NCBI RefSeq assembly: GCF_947507565.1
Contig: NC_089191.1
Location: 2,274,240 to 2,338,239 of the forward strand
Direction of reading: 5' to 3'
Length of the DNA stretch: 64,000 bases
Origin: Oscarella lobularis
Lineage: Eukaryota; Porifera; Homoscleromorpha; Homosclerophorida; Oscarellidae
Below the pieces are notes generated by a model. The model saw nothing but the letters and a program-made list of their open reading frames with translations. It had not been told where the DNA came from and made no database searches. Position 1 is the stretch's first letter. Each line of letters begins with the position of its first letter. Below, one piece after another: positions 9,724 to 17,690 of the stretch. The position numbers were made by a program, and so were the translations under genes.

Positions 9724-10300
9724 CATGCATTCGAAGTTTCGAACCCGCCGTTCGAACGTTCGAACCCCCATTCGAACGTTCGAACGTTCGAACCCCTATT
9801 CGAACGTTCGAACCCTTATTCGAACGTTCGAACCCCCCGTTCGGACGTTCGATCCTCCCATTCGAACGTTTGAACCCCCATTCGAACTATCGAACCCCTG
9901 TTCGAACGTTCCAACTTCCGTTCGAACGTTCGAACCTCGTTCAAAAGTTCGAACCTCCCTTTCGAACGTTCGAACCCCTTGTTAGAACGTTTGAACCCCC
10001 ATTCGAACGTTCGAACCCCTTGTTAGAACGTTTGAACCCCCATTCGAACGTTCGAACCCCCTGTTCGAACGTTCGAAGGCCTATTCGAACGTTCGAACCC
10101 TATGTTAGAACGTTCGAACCCCCATTCGAACTTTCGAACCATTCTGTTCGAACGTTCGAACCCCCATTCGAACGTTCGAACCCCTATTCATACGTTCGAA
10201 CACCTCGTTCGAACGTTCGATGCTTCATTCCACGTTCGAACGTTCGAATCCTCGTTCGAACGTTCAATTCCCTTTTCGAATCCTCGTTCGAACGTTCGAG
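9724..10300. repeat. 20-bp TTCGAACGTTCGAA array, block 1
   Basis: About 28 units of roughly 20 bp. Each has the perfect 14-bp palindrome TTCGAACGTTCGAA, with ACCCCCA, ACCCCTA or ACCTCCG spacers. The + ORF 9651-10316 and its partners read SNPHSNVRTPIRTFEPP-type cycles and are repeat artefacts. The array ends with a few decayed copies before the exon-intron modules. Confidence 0.93.
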
Positions 10301-11340
10301 AGAAGTGTTGAAATGAGCAGAAAGAAAAGTGTGGGGATGAGGAGAAAGATAAGTGCGTGTACATAGGAATGGGAGGAACGAGGACAAGACCAAGGGACGC
10401 GAGGGAGAAGAGGAACAAGCGAGCAAGGAGAAGGAGGAATATCAAGGGATCGACGGCATGTGATGGAGGTAGAGTTTTAGTAATTAAGGAGTTTCTAATT
10501 CGTTTTCTAGAATGTGGAAGACTGTAAGGAAGAAGGATATGAACAAGGGACGCGAGTGGGAAGGACGGAAAAGTTATCAGGAGGAAGGACGACTATCTAG
10601 GGATCAAAGGTGTGTGATGTAGGTAGATTTTGAGCAATTGAGGAGTCCCTAATTCGTTTCTTTAGATGTGTAAGAGTTTAAGGAACAAGGATACGAGCAA
10701 GGGACGCGAATAGGAAGGAAGGAAAAACAATCAGGGTGAAGGACGACTATCAAAGGATCAAAGGTATGTGTGATGTAGGTAGAATTTTAGTTATTGAGGA
10801 GTCCCTAATTTGTTTCTTTAGATGTGTAAGAGTGTAAGGAACAAGGATACAAGCAAGGGACGCGAATAGGAAGGAGGAAAAAACAATCAGGATGAAGGAC
10901 GACTATCAAAGGATCAAAGGTATGTGATGTAGGTAGAGTTTTAGTTATTGAGGAGTTCTCTAAATTTTTTTTTTAGATGTGTAAGAGTGTAAGAAGGAAG
11001 GATACAAGCAAGGGACGCGAATGAGAAGGAGGGAAAAACAATCAGGATGAAGGACGACTATCAAAGATCAAAGGTATGTGATGTAGGTAGAGTTTTAGTT
11101 ATTGAGGAGCCTCTAATTTGTTTTTTAGATGTGTCAGAGTGTAAGGAGGAAGGATACAAGCAAGGAACGCGAATGAGAAAGAAGGAAAAACAATCAGAAG
11201 GAAGGACGACTATCTAGGGAGCAAAGGTATGTGATGTAGGTAGAATTTAAGTTATTGAGGAGTCTCTAATTTGTTTTTTTAGATGTGTAAGAATGTAAGG
11301 AAGAAGGATACGAGCAAGGGGGACACGAGTGGGAAGGAAG
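10301..11340 (+). other. Tandem exon-intron module array, block 1
   Basis: A leader (10301-10455) is followed by 154-bp modules. Each module is an intron-like block and a 97-99-nt exon-like block. Intron-like blocks: 10456-10510 (GC donor), 10610-10665, 10764-10821, 10920-10976, 11074-11128, 11227-11282. Each begins GTATGTGATG, GTGTGTGATG or GCATGTGATG and ends in a T-run plus TAG. Exon blocks start ATGTGTAAGAGTGTAAGG and end GATCAAAG. Frame 0 of an exon is often open (MCKSVRKKDTSKGREW...), but 98 nt is not a multiple of 3 and consecutive exons hit TAA. It therefore cannot encode one long protein by serial splicing. The last exon (from 11283) breaks at about 11340 into a GGACAATTTGTCC array. 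Confidence 0.6.
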
Positions 11341-11443
11341 GTTGTCCTGGGGACAATTTGTCCTGTGGTCAATTTGTCCTGGGGACAATTTGTCCTGGGA
11401 GAATTTGTCCCCTGGACAATTTGTCCTGGGACAATTTGTCATG
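11341..11443. repeat. GGACAATTTGTCC array, block 5
   Basis: About six units fused directly to a truncated exon module on the left and to the TTCGAACGTTCGAA array on the right, the same order as at 9666. Confidence 0.9.
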
Positions 11444-12165
11444 CATTCGAACTTTCGAACCCCCGTTTGAACGTTCGAACCCCCATTCGAACGTTCGAAC
11501 GTTCAAACCCCTATTCAAACGTTCGAACCCCGTTCGGACGTTCGAACCTCCCATTCGAACGTTCGAACCCCCATTCGAACGTTCGAACCCCTATTCGAAC
11601 GTTCGAACCTCCGTTCGAACGTTCAAACCCCCGTTCGAACGTTTGAACTCCGTTCGAACGTTCGAACCCCCATTCGAACGTTCGAACCCACGTTCGAACG
11701 TTCGAACCCCCATTCGAACGTTCGAACCTCCCGTTCAAACCCTTATTCGAACGTTCGAACCCCATTCGAACGTTCAAACCCCCATTCGAACTTTCGAACC
11801 CCTTGTTCGAACGTTCGGACCCTCCGTTCGAACGTTCGAACCCTCCGTTAGAACGTAAGAACCGCCATTCGAACGTTCGAACCCCCTGTTCGAACGTTCG
11901 AACCCCCATTCGAACGTTCGAACCCCTATTCGAACGTTCGAACCCTCCGTTAGAACGTTTGAACCCCCATTCGAACTTTCGAACCCTTCTGTTCGAACGT
12001 TCGAACCCCTATACGAACGTTCGAACCCCTATTCGAACGTTCGAACCCCTATTCGAACGTTCGAACCCCTCGTTCGAACGTTCGATTCCCCATTCCACGT
12101 TCGAACGTTCGAATCCTCGTTCGAACGTTCAATTCCCCGTTCGAATCCTCGTTCGAACGTTCGAG
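11444..12165. repeat. 20-bp TTCGAACGTTCGAA array, block 2
   Basis: About 36 units of the palindromic 20-mer. The right-hand end (from about 12050) matches the end of block 1 almost base for base. The decayed units CATTCCACGTTCGAACG and the following GTGTTGAAATGAGCAG leader show that 10311 and 12176 are equivalent positions 1,865 bp apart. Confidence 0.93.
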
Positions 12166-13245
12166 AAAAGTGTTGAAATGAGCAGAAAGAAAAGTGTGGG
12201 GATGAGGAGAAAGATAAGTGCGTGTACATAGGAATGGGAGGAACGAGGACAAGACCAAGGGACGCGAGGGAGAAGAGGAACAAGCGAGCAAGGAGAAGGA
12301 GGAATATCAAGGGATCAACAGCATGTGATGGAGGTAGAGTTTTAGTAATTAAGGAGTTTCTAATTCGTTTTCTAGATGTGGAAGACTGTAAGGAAAAAGG
12401 ATATGAACAAGGGACGCGAGTGGGAAGGACGGAAAAGTTATCAGGAGGAAGGACGACTATCTATGGATCAAAGGTGTGTGATGTAGGTAGAATTTAAGTT
12501 ATTGAGGAGTCTCTAATTCGTTTTTTTAGATGTGTAAGAGTTTAAGGAAGAAGGATACCAGCAAGGGACACGAGTGGGAAGGAAGGAAAAGCAATCAGGA
12601 GGGAGAACGACTATCAAAGGATCAAAGGTATGTGATGTAGGTAGAATTTTAGTTATTGAGGAGTCTCTAATTCGTTTTTTTAGATGTGTCAGAGTCTAAG
12701 GAGGAAGGACACAAGCAAGGGACGCGAATAGGAAAGAGGGAAAATCAATCAGGAGGGAGGATGACTATCAAAGGATCAAAGGTATGTGATGTAGGTATAG
12801 TTTTAGTTATTGAGGGGTCTCTAATTTGTTTTTTTATATGTGTCAGAGTGTAAGGAAGAAGGATGCGAGCAAGGGACGCGAGTGGGAAGGAAGGAATTAT
12901 GATCAGGAGGGAGGATGACTATCAAGGCATCGACGGCATGTTATGGAGGTAGAGTTTTAGTAATTAAGGAGTATCTAATTCGTTTTTTTAGATGTGTAAG
13001 AGTGTAAGGAAGAAGGATACGAGCAAGGGACACGAGTGGGAAGGAAGGAATTATGATCAGGAGGGAGGATGACTATCGAGGGAGCAAAGGTATGTGATAT
13101 AGGTAGAGTTGTAGCTATTGAGAAGTCTCTAATTCATTTTTTAGGTGTGTAAGGGTGTAAGGAGGAAGGATACGAGCAAGGGACGCGAGTGGGAAGGAAG
13201 GAATTATGATCAGGAGGAGGGAGGGCTGTCTAGGGGGGATCGATG
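12166..13245 (+). other. Tandem exon-intron module array, block 2
   Basis: Second copy of the leader and modules of 10301-11340. Intron-like blocks: 12321-12375 (GC donor), 12474-12529, 12628-12683, 12782 to about 12839 (acceptor mutated from TTTTTAG to TTTTTAT), 12936-12991 (GC donor), 13090-13144 and 13246-13300. Exon blocks are 98 nt, except the last (13145-13245), which is 101 nt and begins GTG rather than ATG. The donors and acceptors stay close to consensus in nearly every copy while the exon reading frame does not. Selection may therefore be on splicing, or the array is young. One lost acceptor shows decay has begun. Confidence 0.6.
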
Positions 13246-13652
13246 GTAAGTGATGTAGTTTTAGCTTGTTGAATCATCATTTCTAATTAATTTTCTCTAG
13301 GTAGATTATATGGGTGTGGGTGGTGATGGGGTTAATTTCTCGGGTAAGTAACGTAGATAGGAGAGATCATTCTTCAATGATTCCGTAGCATCTTTTCCTT
13401 CCTTTTAGAAGGACAATCGGCGCCTTGGAAGTTTCCCACCAAGGTGAACCTCTCTTCAAATTTTCTTAGACGTATTTGGCCTATGATTTCTCATTAGGTA
13501 CGTCTGATGTCGTCACTACTCCCCTGGAATCGTCGCCAGCACCGACTTTCGTCGATGCCGACGTCGTCACAAGGTAAGTAACGTAGACAGTAGAGATCAT
13601 TTTTCAATGATTCCCTAACATCTTTTCCTTCCTTTTAGGAAGACATTCGTAG
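13243..13652 (+). CDS. Candidate spliced small ORF (56 codons, five exons)
   Basis: If the obvious introns are removed, an ATG at 13243-13245 (last codon of the 101-nt exon) is followed by an uninterrupted frame. The exons are 13301-13343, 13409-13443, 13498-13573 and 13639-13652, ending in TAG. All four splice phases agree. Introns: 13246-13300, 13344-13408 (GTAAGTAACG...TTTTAG), 13444-13497 and 13574-13638. The product begins MVDYMGVGGDGVNFS and contains APWKFPTK; I recognise no domain. A second frame through exons three to five (GTSDVV...SSPAPTF...) is also open but has stops in the exon before it. The transcript could instead be a longer protein with another start, or noncoding. Confidence 0.3.
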
Positions 13653-13977
13653 GAAGTAGGAAGAGCGAGGATCGATGAAAGGAGTTACAGTATGAGGTAC
13701 GGATTCTATTCTTAGGTTTCATTTTTAATTTCTTTCGGTTAGGAGAAGGCTATTGGAAGAGAGAGGAGAACGTATGGGAATGGATATGGGAGGAGGACAA
13801 ACACAATAGGAAGAGCGAGGATCGATGAAAAGAGTTACAGTATGTAGTACGGATTCTATTCATAGGTTTTATTTTTAAGATGTCTTTAGTTGTTCGAGAC
13901 GTTTATTCGCTCAAGACTTTGGCGGACGCCAGGTACTTTTCTTTGTTTTCCCCTTTGTCAATTGTTTTACCGTGTAG
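13653..13977 (+). other. Further small exons and introns of the same + unit
   Basis: Continuing the chain: an exon ending at 13696, intron 13697-13742 (46 bp), exon 13743-13846, intron 13847-13889, exon 13890-13932, and intron 13933-13977 (GTACTTTTC...CGTGTAG). The block GGAAGAGCGAGGATCGATGA plus GAGTTACAGTATG, followed by GTACGGATTCTATTC, occurs twice (about 13657 and 13808), so this part is also duplicated. An ATG at 13880 would give MSLVVRDVYSLKTLADA and, after the 45-bp intron, about 20 more codons to a TAA. Function unknown. Confidence 0.35.
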
Positions 13978-14500
13978 TTGTTCCTCCAATCCGACGAGGC
14001 AGACGCAGCCATCCCTCTGTGGCCAAGAGCGATAAATAGGCCATACCTCTGCAGAGGCTATCGAGTTGCCTCCCCGCGTAAGGAAGAGCACTGGCGGGTA
14101 AATCAGTGACGCCCCTTGGAATTGCACCTGTGAGTGGACTGACATCCCAGCTGCCACTTTCACAGTCCAAGGCTCGGAGCCAGGAGGTTAAACGGGCTCA
14201 CCCTCCGCGGGGGAGTATGGAGTGACCCCACGAGTCCTTTGACTCACAGCAGGTGCCCACCTGGCCTTGCCTCCCATGTGGGGCGAGGGGGTGGATGGAG
14301 GAGAGGGGAAACTCTGTTTAAATTTTGTATCTACATCCGGGACTTTATTCAAATAAAATTTGACATGACTCACTCTACTTTATTGTGTGTACGGCCCTAC
14401 CTACTTTCCACGCGCCTAACTAGGACCACGTGAGACGCGAGGGCGCGTGATTGTATTATGCGCCTACTAATCTAAAAAAGTAAAAAATACGTTAACTAAA
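13978..14500. other. Unclassified GC-rich segment with facing poly(A) signals
   Basis: Non-repetitive DNA, GC-rich from about 14000 to 14310, with stem-like pieces (CCTCTGCAGAGG at 14047-14058). The - strand has ORFs of 60-86 codons that I cannot place in a family. At its right edge, AATAAA reads on + at 14352-14357 and on - at 14344-14349, as expected between two transcription units ending towards each other. It could be the last exon and 3' UTR of the + unit, an old retroelement fragment, or a structured RNA; none is shown. Confidence 0.3.
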
Positions 14501-14690
14501 ATAATGTCCTTTTTCTCTTCTTCTCTCCTTCGTCTGCGTGCGTGCAATGGCAATGGCACTGACAAAACTTTTCAATGTAGATTACGACAAGATTGTTAGC
14601 ACTTGAAATCATGTCTTTTTGATGGGCATATTTATACGCGTCTATATGGATTGAGATGATGTGCTGATGCAGCTGGTGTCTCGTTTTTAC

Positions 14691-14785
14691 CTCAAGTCGT
14701 GATGCCAAGCGTTTGCTCAACGTAGCGTTAGACAATCGCCTTGAAAGCCTTAGCAGCAGCCTAAGCGAGGATCGCCGATTCAGTT
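14691..14785 (-). other. Exon-like block, copy a
   Basis: On the - strand, TGTGTGCATTTTAG (acceptor) precedes a 95-nt block that ends GACTTGAG|GTAAAAAC (donor). The same acceptor, block ends and donor recur at 17125-17187, and homology extends about 70 bp further upstream (ACGCTGTACGTT). Copy a has one frame open throughout, rich in Leu, Arg and Ser; copy b does not keep it. I do not recognise a family. Confidence 0.35.
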
Positions 14786-15284
14786 CTAAAATGCACACAA
14801 ATAACTCGCCTCGTCACCTTTCTTGAAAACGTCGAACGTACAGCGTCACATTCTTCCTTCTTCAAATTTCTTGCCTTTATCTCTCTCTCGTTGTCTGCTT
14901 TCTAATTCCTCTTGGGCTTGCGTCTACACATTCCCTTCCTCCTTCTCCATACCATACAATATTCCCACAATGAATTTTACCGTCTAAGTTTGAATTGATC
15001 TCTTATCATTTCAGCCAGCTTCTTGTATCATCTTTCACAAGTGTCATGTGACAGACGTGATATTCTTCGAAGTCTCGTTGTCTGCTTTCTAATTCCTGTA
15101 TGCCTTTTATTCTTCTTTCAGCCTTATACATTACTGTATCGACACGTACATCTTTTCTTTCTGCCATTTCTTTTCCTACGTGAGTATTCCTCCTTCATCC
15201 TTCCGCTTTCAAATGTTCACCGCCGCCACTAAAAAAGCACCCAGACTGTCTGTTAGGGAACGACTACACACTGTCTGAACGCTG
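14786..15284. other. Intergenic, pyrimidine-rich; one 24-bp direct repeat
   Basis: No believable gene. The only structure seen is a direct repeat containing CGTTGTCTGCTTTCTAATTC at 14887-14910 and 15074-15097. The region is T/C-rich on + with CTTCCTTC and CTCTCTC runs. It may include the 5' part or an intron of the MORN transcript. Confidence 0.4.
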
Positions 15285-15542
15285 ATGCTCTACTCACTTC
15301 TAAGCGTTGATCAGCTTGTGAACACGGAAATGGAATTTACGTTCATTCGATATGAAGAGAATTGGGTCAATGATACAAAGTGGGGATACGGTCTATTGAC
15401 CTTTTCCGATAATTCAAAGTATGAGGGACACTTTCGGGCTAATTATAAGCACAGACTCGGAAAATTGATGAGTTCAGATGCTACTAAGTCGGGATTATTC
15501 AGCTATGGAAAACTAATAAAGGAGGAAGATTTTCAAATCTAA
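15285..15542 (+). CDS. MORN-repeat protein (single exon or terminal exon)
   Basis: An 85-codon frame from ATG 15285 to TAA 15540-15542. Residues about 23-50 carry a MORN motif: YEENW at the start, then GYGLLTFSDNSKYEGHF, with the conserved Gly-Tyr-Gly, Asp and Tyr-Glu-Gly. The C-terminal GLFSYGKLIKEED resembles the tail after the last repeat in MORN4-like proteins, which bind myosin III or membranes in animals. Most family members have several MORN repeats and this frame has barely two, so it is either the last exon of a longer gene or a fragment. The first 17 codons look non-conserved; translation may really enter by splicing near 15315. It ends 115 bp from the mannosidase relic, tail to tail. 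Confidence 0.6.
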   Translation: MLYSLLSVDQLVNTEMEFTFIRYEENWVNDTKWGYGLLTFSDNSKYEGHFRANYKHRLGKLMSSDATKSGLFSYGKLIKEEDFQI

Positions 15543-15656
15543 ATAGATCCTCTATTACAACAATCAAATGAGTAGAGAGAGTCTTCTTCGATTTTTAATT
15601 AAATTATGTGGGTGCAAAAACCCTTTTCCTCCCTGGTTGTATTATAATATTAGGGC

Positions 15657-16916
15657 TCACCACGTGAATTTGTAAGCGTTGATTTCCATTGGATCGATAT
15701 GAACGGCGGCACGATCTTCTCCAATAACTTCTTCCTTCCTTTTCTTTTGCTACTGTAAGGACAAGGACGTTGCAACGATCGATTGAATAGAGTTATGGAA
15801 TATTTTCCCAAGTAAAATCTAAAATTACGTAAGTAGAACGGACTTTTTCTTTTACACATACACACGTGACCCACTTTTCCTTGCGAGAAAGAACATTGGT
15901 CTCGTTGAACGAGAGGATATCGACAGTCGTATCCTTTTCGATGGAGCAAAAAGGCCTGAAGTCTTTTGATTCGCTGCGCTGACGAAGTAGCAAATTGGCA
16001 AGCGAATGCATGAGACGCATTTGCGAGAGACGAGCCAATTTGAGAAGAAGAAAGAAATTGGAGGCGGTGATTTTGTTGTCCTTTACGCCTTCACCTAAAC
16101 CTCGAGGAGGGATGAGTGTACTGCCTGCTTCCATAGGTCACCTTAATCTTTAGTAAGATAATAGACTTGAAATCCAAAGGCAGCAACTTCAACTGGAAAG
16201 CAAATCTATAGATAAGATAATAATAATCATAGATGTCTAATTAATTAGTTAGCGCTCTACTTTGTATTTATCTCTTCTTGATACAGAATTTGGAGTGGTC
16301 CAAACCAGATTGACTTGACTCTGAATAGGATTCATTTTTTCACATTTTACCTAAACAAAAATTAAGGTTGAAAAATTGAATTCTTCTACTTTCTTTGGTA
16401 CAATAGCGTGAAAATCGGAAATTTTGAAGACAAAGAACTTGGTTGCGTTTTTGCTCCAATGAATTATAAAAGTAGACAGCTCTAGAGAGAGAGATAACGT
16501 CATATACTCTAAAAATAAATCTTTGTACTGTGGAGATTCCGAAATTTGAATTGTTTTTGATTCTTGCAAAGAGTCTTGATACTCTCTGACGACGTCTCCC
16601 TAAGAAAAGATAAGAGAAGAGTTACGTATATAAGGAGGAGATTATCTATTTTACCATTTCAAAATGTAATGAGTCTAGGAAGGACGACTTATCTTTAGCC
16701 AAAAGAAATTGTGCTGATTGCTTGATAACGTTATGCGCTCCATTGAGCGCACTGATATAAGGTAATAAATAATAAATAAATAATTATAGTTGGATAATTG
16801 ATGGTGTGCACTGACTTGTTTCCGTAGTCAATGACAACGGCAGCTTTTGCCGTTCCCGTGACGGCGTTATGATGCTGAAAAATTGAAAAAACTGTAGATA
16901 CTGATAGCACCTTTTT
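15657..16916 (-). pseudogene. Golgi alpha-mannosidase II (GH38) relic, C-terminal half
   Basis: Exons on -: 16816-16874 (perhaps from 16916; QHHNAVTGTAK and VVIDYG), 16655-16751 (FLLAKDK), about 16351-16599, 16261-16350 (QVNLVW), 16143-16205 (FPVEVAAFGFQVYYLTKD then TAA), 15875-16134 (RGLGEGVKDNKITA, LLHRKGYDC, SQGK), 15657-15818 (HIDPMEINAYKFTW then TGA). These match GH38 mannosidase II landmarks in order; introns are 39-64 bp. The family trims mannose from N-glycans in the Golgi. Breaks: the zinc-site half is absent; roughly 300 residues are missing at about 16135-16145; YNSLEQKR lies in another frame from its surroundings; frameshift at the A5 run 15948-15952; in-frame TAG at 15750-15752; and the usual Asp of QHHD is Asn. 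Almost surely non-functional. The symbol is left blank because MAN2A-type orthology is inferred. Confidence 0.8.
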
Positions 16917-17124
16917 CTGCCAAAAAATTAATGAATACAAATAGAATAAGTGTCAGTGATTACCTTCACTGTCCAGTCCTGCAACTACGTTGTAAAAATA
17001 ATGGCATGTAATAGAGAATCGTCGAAAGCATGTGAGCAACGGCACGACAAACTCATCAATTCATGAGGGGGGCATCTATACACGGACGATTAACGTGGTG
17101 ATGGAGCGAGTGGCCCGTTCTTAC
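16917..17124. other. Upstream of the mannosidase relic; no gene seen
   Basis: On - this precedes the QHHN exon. A pyrimidine-rich acceptor-like TTTTTTGGCAG ends at 16917, and GTAATCACTG near 16960 looks like a donor, so one more small exon may lie around 16965-16980. The expected GH38 catalytic N-terminal domain is not here. Confidence 0.3.
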
Positions 17125-17187
17125 CTCAAGTCGTCATGCAAAGCGCTTGTCTAACGATCACAGCAGCCGAAAATCGTCGAATCAGTC
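17125..17187 (-). other. Exon-like block, copy b
   Basis: Paralogue of 14691-14785, same strand: acceptor TGTGTGCATTTTAG, a 63-nt block, and donor GACTTGAG|GTAAGAAC, which is nearer consensus than in copy a. The block is 32 nt shorter than copy a and not frame-compatible with it, so it is either untranslated or decayed. The two copies bracket the MORN and mannosidase genes. Confidence 0.35.
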
Positions 17188-17560
17188 CTAAAATGCACAC
17201 AAACAAGTCGAATTGGCACCTTTATCGATAAATTCCAACGTACAGCGTGTAAATCTTCGGCACGTAACGAGAACGAATGCGAAATCCTTCGCTGAGGCGC
17301 GTGTCGATCGCGAAAAGAGCAAAATCGTCGCTCGAAACGCCGAAAGTCGTTCTACATCGATCGCTGAGTAGCGAAAACGTCCCAACGAGTCATTCTTCGT
17401 ACCCGCCGTTGAGAACGTAAGGAGAAAACCTCGCTGTCTTCGATTTTATCGATGAGCACGCGCAGTGCTATTAGGTGATCACGCGCAGCGATAAACGGAA
17501 CCAAAGCGGAAAGAAGACGTCGAAAGGAAGACGAAGAACGTAGCGCGCTAGCACCTTTAG
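17188..17560. other. CpG-rich unique segment before the satellite exon
   Basis: Contains homology to copy a up to about 17258, then CG-rich DNA with many TCG/CGA words. A - frame 17352-17576 (74 codons, basic N-terminus) has no recognisable domain and overlaps the better supported + exon. I see no confident gene. Confidence 0.35.
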
Positions 17561-17690
17561 CAAGTGGGGCCACCAATGGGGTACTCGAATGGAGATGAGG
17601 CCCCTCGTTGGGATCTTCGCTGCTATATGAAGAACGATGAAGAAACGAAGCTCAACGCCTATTTCGCAGTGCCGGCAACAGCGCAAAAGG
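17561..17690 (+). other. Candidate internal exon, unknown protein
   Basis: An acceptor AGCACCTTTAG ends at 17560 and a donor AAAAG|GTAAGAAA lies at 17690/17691. The 130-nt interval is open in one frame, giving GPPMGYSNGDEAPRW and later MKNDEETKLNAYFAVPATAQ. Composition is unlike the repeat translations and looks like a normal soluble protein, but I recognise no family. The 32-bp satellite starts about 100 bp downstream (17789), so the rest of the gene is either lost or across the array. Confidence 0.4.

Noticed and set aside
9725..12231. Proline/arginine-rich ORFs (RTFEPPFERSNPHSNV type)
   Set aside because: Direct readings of the TTCGAACGTTCGAA 20-mer; overlapping open frames on both strands show lack of coding selection.
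17352..17576. 74-codon - ORF with basic N-terminus
   Set aside because: No recognisable domain; it overlaps a + exon with better splice sites in CpG-rich DNA where long frames arise easily.
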